The notes under the pieces were generated by a model. It did not search any database. It was not told the origin of the DNA and saw nothing but the letters and a program-made list of their open reading frames with translations. Below are positions 1 to 5,600 of a stretch of 14,215 nt of DNA, piece after piece (the first letter of the stretch is position 1; each line of letters opens with the position of its first letter). The translations under genes and the position numbers were made by a program. This stretch comes from Lachnospiraceae bacterium (GTDB lineage: Bacteria; Bacillota; Clostridia; Lachnospirales; Lachnospiraceae), in assembly GCA_017613225.1 (NCBI GenBank), contig JAGAEH010000216.1, positions 1 through 14,215 of the forward strand, read 5' to 3'.

Positions 1-1
1 G

Positions 2-904
2 GTGGCTACAGGCTCCTGCTTTAAGAATACCCTGCGCTGTATGGCGGTCAGTTCGGACCACCAGGGAGAAGGGCTGCTGAACCAGGTGGTCACCCACCTG
101 ATGGAGCACCAGCAGTCCGTCGGAAATTTCGATCTGTTCCTCTATACCAAGTGCGACTCTGCCAAGTTCTTCCACGATCTGGGCTTTTATGAGATCGCCC
201 GGGTGGACGGCCGCGTGGTGTTCATGGAGAACCGCCGCACCGGTTTTGCCGGCTATCTGGAGGATCTGGCCGCCACGAAAAAGGACGGCAGCCGCATTGC
301 CGCCATCGTCATGAACGCCAACCCCTTTACCATAGGGCATCAGCTGCTGGTGGAAAAGGCCAGCCGGGAATGTGACGCGGTCCATCTTTTCGTGGTCTCG
401 GAGGACGTCTCTCTGGTGCCCTTTTCCGTTCGCTACAGGCTGGTACGGGAAGGCACGGCTCATCTGGACAACGTGGTGTATCACCAGTCCGGCAGCTACA
501 TCATCTCCAACGCCACCTTCCCCTCCTATTTTCTGAAGGATTCGGATCTGGTCATCACTTCCCATGCCCGGCTGGACGCTCACGTTTTCGCCAGGATCGC
601 CGAAGCTTTGGGTGTAAACGTCCGCTATTTCGGCGACGAGCCCTTCAGCCACGTCACGGCCATCTACAACAGCGTGATGCAGGAAGAGCTGCCCAAGGCA
701 GGCGTGGAATGCGTGATCGTCCCCCGTTTCAAGGCGGACGATGATATCATAAGCGCCTCCATGGTGCGTCAGGCCATCAGGGAAGGCCGCCTGCAGGAAC
801 TGCAGGGACATCTGCCGGACTGCACTTACAATTACCTGACTTCACCCGAGGCGGAGCCTGTCATCGCGGCCATCCGCGGCGCCGACAACGTGATCCACTA
901 TTGA
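2..904 (+). CDS. citC: [Citrate (pro-3S)-lyase] ligase, 5'-truncated by the window edge
   Basis: This enzyme activates citrate lyase by ATP-dependent acetylation of the thiol of the prosthetic group on the acyl carrier subunit CitD, in anaerobic citrate fermentation. About 300 residues are visible; the family is usually near 340, so roughly 35-40 N-terminal residues lie outside the window and the first visible GTG is not a real start. Visible residues 1-80 look like an acetyltransferase (GNAT) fold, with CMAVSSDHQGEG resembling its acetyl-CoA loop. From about residue 100 comes the nucleotidyltransferase domain: NANPFTIGH at 105-113 carries the ATP-binding (T/H)xGH-type signature and ISASMVR near 251-257 is the second nucleotide-binding motif. 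It is the only plus-strand gene. Its TGA overlaps the end of yraN by 7 bp. The citD, citE and citF genes are not in view and may lie upstream. Family assignment is firm; the physiology is inferred. Confidence 0.9.
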   Translation: MATGSCFKNTLRCMAVSSDHQGEGLLNQVVTHLMEHQQSVGNFDLFLYTKCDSAKFFHDLGFYEIARVDGRVVFMENRRTGFAGYLEDLAATKKDGSRIAAIVMNANPFTIGHQLLVEKASRECDAVHLFVVSEDVSLVPFSVRYRLVREGTAHLDNVVYHQSGSYIISNATFPSYFLKDSDLVITSHARLDAHVFARIAEALGVNVRYFGDEPFSHVTAIYNSVMQEELPKAGVECVIVPRFKADDDIISASMVRQAIREGRLQELQGHLPDCTYNYLTSPEAEPVIAAIRGADNVIHY

Positions 905-1260
905 ACAAAGTCAAAGGCGTTTTCCACGTGGGTGATCCGGTCCAGCCCGTCGATGCCGATCACGTCAAAGCGGCAGGGCAGGTCGATCCCCGCTTTCATT
1001 TGATTTAAATAGAACAGCGCGATCCGCGAGATCTGGCGGCGCTTGGCAGGTGTAACGGCCTCCAGCGCCGCCATTGCGTCTGTACTGCGGTATTTCACCT
1101 CCGCGAAGACCAGCGTATCGTCCGGCGCCTTTGCGATGATGTCTATCTCGCCGAAACGGTTCCGGTAATTTCTTGCAATGACGTAATAACCCCGCTCCTG
1201 AAGGTAGGCGGAGGCCAGGTCCTCGAAACGGGACCCTACTCTTCTGTTATTCTGTTTCAT
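898..1260 (-). CDS. yraN: YraN/UPF0102 family nuclease-fold protein
   Basis: A 120-residue protein of the UPF0102 (YraN) family, whose fold resembles archaeal Holliday-junction resolvases and PD-(D/E)XK nucleases; its cellular function is not established. The sequence shows the family pattern: an N-terminal GSRFEDLASAYLQERGY helix, then RNRFGEIDIIA followed by FAEVKYR. The Glu and Asp of GEID and the Glu-x-Lys of AEVK form the nuclease-like acidic/lysine set. Length is typical. The ATG is preceded by AGGAGA five bases upstream, which supports this start. It is the last gene of the lepB-rbgA-rnhB-yraN run, 37 bp after rnhB, and its stop lies inside the 3' end of the convergent citC. YraN next to rnhB is common in many bacteria, hinting at a nucleic-acid maintenance role, but this is inference. 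Confidence 0.92.
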   Translation of the reverse strand: MKQNNRRVGSRFEDLASAYLQERGYYVIARNYRNRFGEIDIIAKAPDDTLVFAEVKYRSTDAMAALEAVTPAKRRQISRIALFYLNQMKAGIDLPCRFDVIGIDGLDRITHVENAFDFVQ

Positions 1261-1297
1261 GGAAGTCTCCTGAAAAAGGCAGAGGACCGCGAAGCGG

Positions 1298-1930
1298 TCA
1301 GATGAAATTCTTGATGAAGGTCCTGCGGTGGATCTCGCAGGGACCGATGACCTTGATGGCCGCGATGTGATCGGCTGTGCCGTAGCCCTTATGTTTGGCG
1401 AAGCCGTAGCCGGGATAGATCCTGTCGTATTCCAGCATGATGTGATCCCTGGTGACCTTGGCCAGGATGCTGGCCGCGGCGATGGAGACGCTTTTGGCGT
1501 CCCCGTGGATGATGGGCAGCTGGGGGATATCGATGCCGGGGATCGTCACGGCGTCGTTAAGCAGCATGCCGGGAACCACGCCCATGGCCTTAATGGCCGT
1601 GCGCATGGCCAGATAGGTGGCCTGAAGGATGTTGATCTCGTCGATCACCGTCTGATCCACGATGCCAACGCCCCAGGCAACGGCCTTTTCCTTTATGATC
1701 TCATAGAGCTCTTCCCGGCGCTTCTCCGAGAGCTTTTTGGAATCGTTCAGATAGCAGATGTCCAGATCCCTGGGCAGAATGCAGGCGCCGGCCACCACGG
1801 GCCCGGCAAGGGGTCCGCGTCCGGCCTCGTCGATGCCGCAGATGAATTCCACGTCGCCGAGGCTGTTCTCATATTCACGCATGGCCAAAAGCCGCAGATG
1901 CTCGGCTTCGGGATCAAGCTTCCTTGCCAT
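1298..1930 (-). CDS. rnhB: Ribonuclease HII
   Basis: RNase HII cleaves the RNA strand of RNA-DNA hybrids and starts removal of single ribonucleotides misincorporated in DNA. The protein, 210 residues from the chosen start, has the full family signature: CGIDEAGRGPLAGPVVAG with the catalytic Asp-Glu pair, LNDSKKLSEKRRE, the Asp of LLNDAVTIPG, and HGDAKSVSIAAASILAKVTRDHIM with another active-site Asp. The C-terminal GYGFAKHKGYGT and HRRTF segments are also typical. I chose the ATG at 1930 rather than an in-frame TTG at 1951, because GGAGGAGG lies at 1934-1941, ideally spaced for the ATG, whereas the TTG would place that sequence inside the gene. The start overlaps the end of rbgA by 17 bp, implying translational coupling. 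No missing catalytic residues are seen. Confidence 0.97.
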   Translation of the reverse strand: MARKLDPEAEHLRLLAMREYENSLGDVEFICGIDEAGRGPLAGPVVAGACILPRDLDICYLNDSKKLSEKRREELYEIIKEKAVAWGVGIVDQTVIDEINILQATYLAMRTAIKAMGVVPGMLLNDAVTIPGIDIPQLPIIHGDAKSVSIAAASILAKVTRDHIMLEYDRIYPGYGFAKHKGYGTADHIAAIKVIGPCEIHRRTFIKNFI

Positions 1931-2783
1931 CTTCCTCCTCCGGCCATTCAAAGGTGATCCGGCCGATCTTACCGCCCCGCAGGTCGTCCAAAAACATGGA
2001 CGCGGCGCGGTCCGTATCCGGCTGGGCTCCTTTCTTGATCAGTTTCCTGTTTTCCGCCAGCTGCTGCAAAAGCTCCGCAGGGGAAAGGCTTTCGTCCAGA
2101 CCGTACTTATCCGCCAGCAGTCCGGGATAGTGCTCCTTCAGATACTCCAGACCCTGCATGGAAAGCTCTCTTGTATCCAGGATCATGTCGTTGACGGTGC
2201 CCACCAGAGCCAGGCGGATGCCCACCTGGGGGTCGTCGATCTTCGGCCAAAGTACGCCGGGAGTATCCAGCAGGTCCACGCCTTTTTTCAGCTGGATCCA
2301 CTGGTTGCCCTTCGTCACGCCGGGCTTGTCCCCGGTCTTCGCCGCGGATCGTTTCACCAGAGAATTGATGAAGGTGGATTTCCCCACGTTGGGGATGCCT
2401 ACCACCATTACCTTTACGGAACGGTTCAGAATGCCCCGCTTGCGGTCACGCTCCGTCTTCTCCGCCACTGCCTTGGCAATGGCCGCGTCGATGCTGCGAG
2501 TGCCGGTGTTCTTCCTGGAGTCAAGTGTCAGGACCTGGATCCCCTCCGCTTCAAAGTGCTTGCTCCACTGCTTCGTGGCCTCGGGATCCGCCAGATCCGC
2601 CTTGTTCAGGATCAGCAGCCTTGCTTTGTTCTTTGAAAGCTCGTTTAGATCAGGGTTGCGGCCGGACATGGGGAGCCTGGCGTCGGTCAGCTCGATCACC
2701 AGGTCGATCAGCCGGATCTGCTCCTGCATGGCGCGGCGGGCCTTGGTCATGTGGCCGGGATACCACTGCACGTTCATGCTCAT
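1914..2783 (-). CDS. rbgA: Ribosome biogenesis GTPase RbgA (YlqF)
   Basis: A 289-residue circularly permuted GTPase that acts late in 50S subunit assembly in Bacillus subtilis, where it is essential. The motif order shows the permutation: G4 (LLILNKADLAD) and G5 (LDSRKNTG) come first, followed by G1 (VGIPNVGKSTFIN), G2 (GVTKG) and G3 (LLDTPGVLWPK). The N-terminal WYPGHMTKARR is a hallmark of the YlqF group, and the C-terminal part is the family's RNA-binding helical domain. Length agrees with the B. subtilis protein (about 282). The start ATG is preceded by GGGAGGAT eight bases upstream and overlaps the stop of lepB as ATGA, so translation is probably coupled. Its stop overlaps rnhB. Neighbouring rplS fits its role, since L19 is a 50S protein. 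Confidence 0.96.
   Translation of the reverse strand: MSMNVQWYPGHMTKARRAMQEQIRLIDLVIELTDARLPMSGRNPDLNELSKNKARLLILNKADLADPEATKQWSKHFEAEGIQVLTLDSRKNTGTRSIDAAIAKAVAEKTERDRKRGILNRSVKVMVVGIPNVGKSTFINSLVKRSAAKTGDKPGVTKGNQWIQLKKGVDLLDTPGVLWPKIDDPQVGIRLALVGTVNDMILDTRELSMQGLEYLKEHYPGLLADKYGLDESLSPAELLQQLAENRKLIKKGAQPDTDRAASMFLDDLRGGKIGRITFEWPEEEDGKEA
1934..1941 (-). promoter_or_regulatory. Ribosome binding site fixing the rnhB start
   Basis: On the minus strand GGAGGAGG ends 3 bases before the ATG at 1930; counting from the first GGAGG the spacing is 6. It lies inside the 3' end of rbgA. It rules in the ATG start and argues against the upstream in-frame TTG at 1951, which has no comparable site at proper distance. 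Confidence 0.8.
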
Positions 2784-3337
2784 TTGGTGATCCTCCCGAT
2801 GTCCTTGAAGGGCGAGATGCGAAACCAGACTCTGCCGCTGATGACGTCCCGCCTTACCTTTCCGATGGTCTGGAAGCGGCTGTCCTCGCTGCTCTCTCCG
2901 TTGTCCCCCAGCAGGAAGTATTCATCCTCTCCCAGCTGCAGGGGAGCGTCCGCAAGTCCCGGTACCAGGTAATATGCCATGTACTCCGGCAGTTTTTCCA
3001 CGGTGCCGTTGATCAGCACTTCCCCGTTGACGATCTGCACCGTCTCCCCGGGCAGACCCACTGCGCGCTTGACGATGAGCTTGCCGTCTTTATAAAAGCC
3101 CACGGCGTCAAAGCGCTCCACGTCGCCCAGCAGGTAGGCCACCCGGTCGATCAGCACCACGTCGCCTTCGTTCAGGCTGGGCTCCATGGAATGTCCTGAG
3201 ATCTCCACGCGCACGCCAAAGCACCAGATCACCAGGAGCGCGAGGCTGATCACCACGCAGACCTGGACGATCCAGCGTATCACTTCCGAAAATACCGTGC
3301 GGGTAGCGCGGACATCATTTATGACTGGCTGTGCCAT
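2780..3337 (-). CDS. lepB: Signal peptidase I
   Basis: Type I signal peptidase, which removes signal peptides from exported pre-proteins at the outer face of the cytoplasmic membrane. A short cytoplasmic tail is followed by one hydrophobic segment (IVQVCVVISLALLVIWCFGV) and then the catalytic domain. The nucleophile Ser is in SGHSMEPS; the general-base Lys is in VKRAVGLPGE. Box E reads GDNGESSEDSR, where the usual GDNR Arg is Gly. About 185 residues fits single-span Gram-positive enzymes such as SipS. I prefer the ATG at 3337 (AAAGG about 10 bases upstream) over an in-frame TTG at 3355, which abuts the T-run of the rplS terminator and lacks a binding site. It begins 22 bases past the terminator and no promoter is visible between, so expression may rely on readthrough. 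It overlaps rbgA by 4 bp. Confidence 0.95.
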   Translation of the reverse strand: MAQPVINDVRATRTVFSEVIRWIVQVCVVISLALLVIWCFGVRVEISGHSMEPSLNEGDVVLIDRVAYLLGDVERFDAVGFYKDGKLIVKRAVGLPGETVQIVNGEVLINGTVEKLPEYMAYYLVPGLADAPLQLGEDEYFLLGDNGESSEDSRFQTIGKVRRDVISGRVWFRISPFKDIGRITK

Positions 3338-3359
3338 GGACTTGCTGCCTTTCAAATTG

Positions 3360-3386
3360 AAAAAGGGACAACCTTGCGTTGTCCCC
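3360..3386 (-). terminator. Intrinsic terminator after rplS
   Basis: On the minus strand GGGACAAC pairs with GTTGTCCC (plus-strand arms 3365-3372 and 3378-3385) around a 5-base loop, followed directly by TTTTTC. One G-T wobble plus two A-T pairs can lengthen the stem using the first Ts. It lies 8 bases after the rplS stop and just before lepB. Stem, loop and T-run are all canonical, so this is a strong rho-independent terminator, partial or complete. Confidence 0.88.
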
Positions 3387-3394
3387 TTCGCCGA

Positions 3395-3742
3395 TTATCT
3401 GACCTTTTCCTTGACCTTGGCGGATTTGCCGACGCGGTCACGCAGGTAGTTGAGTCTGGCTCTTCTGACTTTACCTCTGCGAACGACTTCGATCTTGTCG
3501 ATGTTCGGGGAGTGCAGCGGCCATGTTCTCTCGACGCCGATACCGTTGGAAGTCTTTCTTACGGTAAAGGTCTCGCGGGCTCCGCCGTTCTGTCTCTTCA
3601 GGACGGTGCCTTCGAAGACCTGGATCCTTTCACGGTTGCCTTCTTTGATCTTAGCGTGAACTCTGACGGTGTCGCCGATGTTGAACTCGGCAACGCTCTC
3701 CTTTAACTGAGCAGCTTCGATCTTCTTGATGATTTCGTTCAT
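3395..3742 (-). CDS. rplS: 50S ribosomal protein L19
   Basis: L19 is a 50S subunit protein at the interface with the 30S subunit. The 115-residue sequence is full length for the family. Recognisable segments are FNIGDTVRVHAKIKEGNRERIQVFEG, the GGARETFTVRK stretch, the VERTWPLHSPNIDKIEVVRRGKVRRARLNYLR core and a lysine/arginine-rich C-terminus that contacts rRNA. The ATG is preceded by AAGGAGG six bases upstream (plus 3748-3754), a near-ideal site. Unlike the other operon members it has its own promoter, a leader of about 70 bases and its own terminator, so it is probably regulated separately from trmD and lepB. No oddities appear in the protein. Confidence 0.98.
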   Translation of the reverse strand: MNEIIKKIEAAQLKESVAEFNIGDTVRVHAKIKEGNRERIQVFEGTVLKRQNGGARETFTVRKTSNGIGVERTWPLHSPNIDKIEVVRRGKVRRARLNYLRDRVGKSAKVKEKVR

Positions 3743-3815
3743 TTCTTCCTCCTTAATAGATGTCCGTTAACGCTGGCTTTCGCCCACACACGACAGAGGG
3801 CCATCTTTTCACGCC
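3743..3815 (-). promoter_or_regulatory. Candidate L19-type 5' leader RNA of rplS
   Basis: Between the predicted transcription start (about 3814) and the rplS ATG the transcript can fold in competing ways. A GGC-GAAA-GCC hairpin with a GNRA tetraloop sits at 3775-3784. A helix with one bulged G can join 3790-3795 to 3761-3767, and AGATG at 3802-3806 can pair with CATCT at 3758-3762. CCTC at 3796-3799 is complementary to GAGG of the ribosome binding site. Ribosomal-protein leaders, including one for L19, are known in Bacillota. That this is one is inference from position and fold; no covariance check was possible. Confidence 0.5.
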
Positions 3816-3820
3816 TGCCT

Positions 3821-3849
3821 AAAATACCATACCTGTTTTGGTTTTGCAA
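3821..3849 (-). promoter_or_regulatory. Vegetative promoter of rplS (extended -10)
   Basis: On the minus strand a -35-like TTGCAA (3844-3849) is followed after 17 bases by a -10-like TATTTT (3821-3826), preceded by TGG to give an extended -10. Each hexamer matches the consensus at four of six positions. Spacing is ideal, it lies just after the trmD stop, and phased A-tracts sit upstream. Predicted start is near 3814. The hexamers are imperfect, so confidence is moderate. Confidence 0.62.
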
Positions 3850-3852
3850 GCG

Positions 3853-3889
3853 TTTTTTCACGTTTTTACAACGTTTTTCAGCGATTTTT
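3853..3889 (-). promoter_or_regulatory. Phased A-tracts, probable UP element of the rplS promoter
   Basis: Four runs of 5-6 As on the minus strand (plus-strand T-runs 3853-3858, 3863-3867, 3874-3878, 3885-3889) have centres about 9.5, 11 and 11 bases apart, close to one helical turn. They begin 3 bases upstream of the -35 and the last lies in the 3' end of trmD. Such A-tracts bend DNA and can bind the RNA polymerase alpha C-terminal domain. The pattern is seen; the function is inferred. Confidence 0.5.
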
Positions 3890-4561
3890 CAGCAGATCCG
3901 GACGCTTTTTGAGGGTCCTTGCCAGGGATTGCTCCCTGCGCCAGGCCCGGACCTTTTCGTGGTCTCCCGACAGAAGGATCTCCGGCACTTTCATGCCCTC
4001 GTATTCCGGGGGTCTGGTATACTGAGGATACTCCAGCAGGCCTTCGGAGAAGCTCTCCTCCACGCCGGACTCCTCGTTCTTTAAAACACCGGGAGCCATG
4101 CGGGCGATGGCGTCGATCATCACCAGGGCGGGAAGCTCCCCGCCGGTCAGGACGTAGTCCCCGATGGAGATCTCGTCCGTGACGATCTTTTCGATGATGC
4201 GCTCATCCACGCCTTCGTAGTGGCCGCAGAGAATGATCAGGTCCTCTTCCTTCGCCAGGTCCTTCGCCATCTTCTGGTCAAAGACCTTTCCCTGGGGAGA
4301 GGTGTAGATCACTCTTGTGCCGGGGGCGGCGGTCTCCATGGCTTTCTGACAGGCCTTGTCGATGGGGCCCGGCTGCATCACCATGCCGGCGCCTCCGCCG
4401 TAGGGATAATCGTCCACGCGGCCGTTTCCCCGGTCCGAGAAGTCCCGGATGTTGATCACTTCCACGGCGATGTGCCCCGCCTTCAGGGCGCGGCCGATGA
4501 TGCTGGTATGCAGCACCTCTTCCACCATCTCGGGAAACAAAGTGAGCACGTGGAACGTCAT
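3878..4561 (-). CDS. trmD: tRNA (guanine(37)-N1)-methyltransferase
   Basis: TrmD uses S-adenosylmethionine to methylate N1 of G37 next to the anticodon, preventing +1 frameshifting. The 227-residue protein is typical for Gram-positive TrmD. The trefoil-knot SAM-binding region shows DDYPYGGGAGMVMQP (50-64), YTSPQGK (86-92), LCGHYEGVDER (111-121) and IGDYVLTGGELP (133-144). R154 precedes the linker, then SFSEGLLEYPQYTRP leads into the C-terminal tRNA-binding domain. At the position matching the catalytic Asp169 of characterised TrmD this protein has Glu169, by my alignment from memory. The ATG overlaps the rimM stop as ATGA, with GGAGG just upstream. TrmD next to RimM is near-universal in bacteria. 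It is the last gene driven by the ylxM promoter; no terminator follows it. Confidence 0.97.
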   Translation of the reverse strand: MTFHVLTLFPEMVEEVLHTSIIGRALKAGHIAVEVINIRDFSDRGNGRVDDYPYGGGAGMVMQPGPIDKACQKAMETAAPGTRVIYTSPQGKVFDQKMAKDLAKEEDLIILCGHYEGVDERIIEKIVTDEISIGDYVLTGGELPALVMIDAIARMAPGVLKNEESGVEESFSEGLLEYPQYTRPPEYEGMKVPEILLSGDHEKVRAWRREQSLARTLKKRPDLLKNR

Positions 4562-5070
4562 AGATCCTCCAGCCCGTCCAGGACCACAACGTCGATGCGT
4601 CCGGCTTCGACGTCCACCTTTTTAACACACTGAGGAATGCCGGGGAGCAGCAGGTCTTTCTTTCCCTGCCGCTTCACTACGTACACGTCGTTGGCGCCGG
4701 TGGGGAAGATCTCCTTCAGCGTTCCGATCTGGACGCCGTCCTCCCCGAACACAGGCAGTCCCAGCGCGTCGGCGATGTAAAACTCTCCCTCTTCCAGGGG
4801 AATGGCGTTTTCGCGGCTCACCATCATGTCGCGGCCCTTTAAAGCTTCCGCCGTTTCAATGGTGTCCACGCCCTCCAGTTTTACGATCACCAGGTTCTTG
4901 CTGTACTTCACCTGCGCTACGGCATAGGGACAAAGGCCCTCCCCGCTGTCGATCAGGACTTCCATAAGATCGTCGAATCTGCGGATGTCCTCGGTGGTGG
5001 GGAAGACCTTGATCTCGCCTTTCAGGCCGTGTGTATTTGTCACGACGCCTACACGGAAATAGTCATTCAT
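4558..5070 (-). CDS. rimM: 16S rRNA maturation factor RimM
   Basis: RimM assists maturation of the 30S head, binding ribosomal protein S19. The 170-residue protein has the two expected domains. The N-terminal beta-barrel begins FRVGVVTNTHGLKGEIKVFP, a clear family signature. The C-terminal PRC-barrel begins near EGEFYIADALGLPV and continues through GTLKEIFPTGANDVYVV and DLLLPGIPQCVKKVDVEAGRIDV. Length and domain order are usual. The start lies 19 bases downstream of the khpA stop, and the end overlaps trmD by 4 bp. In B. subtilis a further gene, ylqD, lies between the KH protein and rimM; it is absent here, as I recall is usual in Clostridia. Nothing unusual is seen in the protein. Confidence 0.96.
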   Translation of the reverse strand: MNDYFRVGVVTNTHGLKGEIKVFPTTEDIRRFDDLMEVLIDSGEGLCPYAVAQVKYSKNLVIVKLEGVDTIETAEALKGRDMMVSRENAIPLEEGEFYIADALGLPVFGEDGVQIGTLKEIFPTGANDVYVVKRQGKKDLLLPGIPQCVKKVDVEAGRIDVVVLDGLEDL

Positions 5071-5089
5071 CAGTCTGTCCGCGTCACCC

Positions 5090-5317
5090 TTAGTTGATGT
5101 CCAGGGTGACCCGCTTGTTTTCTTTGGAAGCCGCGACCTTCAGCACGGTGCGGATCGCCTTGGCGATGCGGCCCTGCTTGCCGATCACTTTTCCCATGTC
5201 AGAGGGGTCGACGGAAAGGTCCAGCCTGGTCTCGCCGTTCTCCTCAGTTTCGATGACCACGACCTCATCGGGATAGTTCACCAATGCCTTCGCGATCACT
5301 TCGACCAATTCCTTCAT
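5090..5317 (-). CDS. khpA: KH-domain RNA-binding protein KhpA (YlqC)
   Basis: A 75-residue protein consisting of essentially one KH domain. The GxxG RNA-binding loop is in MGKVIGKQGRIAKAIRTVL (about residues 41-59). It starts MKELVEVIAKALVNYPDEV, as the family does. In streptococci KhpA forms a complex with KhpB (Jag/EloR) that binds many RNAs and influences cell elongation and division; a partner gene is not in this window. The ATG has GGAGGA four bases upstream and starts 12 bases after the rpsP stop. Its place between rpsP and rimM is the conserved Bacillota arrangement. The annotation is firm for family; the physiological role here is inferred from relatives. Confidence 0.95.
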   Translation of the reverse strand: MKELVEVIAKALVNYPDEVVVIETEENGETRLDLSVDPSDMGKVIGKQGRIAKAIRTVLKVAASKENKRVTLDIN

Positions 5318-5329
5318 GCGCTCCTCCGA

Positions 5330-5572
5330 TCACTCTACTCCAGCGATCTTTAAGAGCTTAGCGACGGTCTCGGAAGGCTTCGCGCCGTTCTCAAGCCACT
5401 TCTTCGCTTTCTCGGTATCGATCTTGATCACGCTGGGCTCCTGGTTGGGATCGTAATAACCGATCTCCTCAATGAATCTGCCGTCTCTGGGAGAGCGTGC
5501 ATCCGCAACGAGAACTCTGTAGAAAGGAGCTTTCTTCTTGCCCATCCTTCTCAAACGAATCTTGACTGCCAT
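5330..5572 (-). CDS. rpsP: 30S ribosomal protein S16
   Basis: S16 is a small primary-binding protein of the 30S body needed for subunit assembly. The 80-residue sequence is complete: AVKIRLRRMGKKKAPFYRVLVADARSPRDGRFIEEIGYYDP is the family signature, followed by the KWLENGAKPSETVAKLLK C-terminal helix. AGGAGG lies eight bases before the ATG. It begins 28 bases after the ffh stop with no promoter or terminator in that gap, so it is probably co-transcribed with ffh, as in other Bacillota. No oddities are seen. Confidence 0.98.
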   Translation of the reverse strand: MAVKIRLRRMGKKKAPFYRVLVADARSPRDGRFIEEIGYYDPNQEPSVIKIDTEKAKKWLENGAKPSETVAKLLKIAGVE

Positions 5573-5600
5573 CTTATGTTCCTCCTAAATTGTTTTTGTA

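Noticed and set aside
1285..1299. GACCGC-GAA-GCGGTC hairpin between rnhB and yraN with a T-run nearby on the minus strand.
   Set aside because: The TTTTT begins 7 bases after the stem instead of directly behind it, and the stem is only 6 bp, so I do not call a terminator. It could be a minor RNA hairpin.
1328..1957. A 209-codon plus-strand frame opposite rnhB.
   Set aside because: Gly/Asp/His-rich, low-information translation and antisense to a clear RNase HII; treated as a shadow.
3392..3397. GATAAT on the minus strand at the rplS stop, a possible -10 for lepB.
   Set aside because: There is no acceptable -35 at 16-18 bases upstream, and a start there would place the strong terminator hairpin in the first bases of the transcript.
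3860..3874. Small palindrome ACGTT-N5-AACGT followed by Ts on the plus strand.
   Set aside because: The stem is 5 bp and AT-rich and no plus-strand gene needs terminating here; it is a by-product of the phased A-tract repeats.
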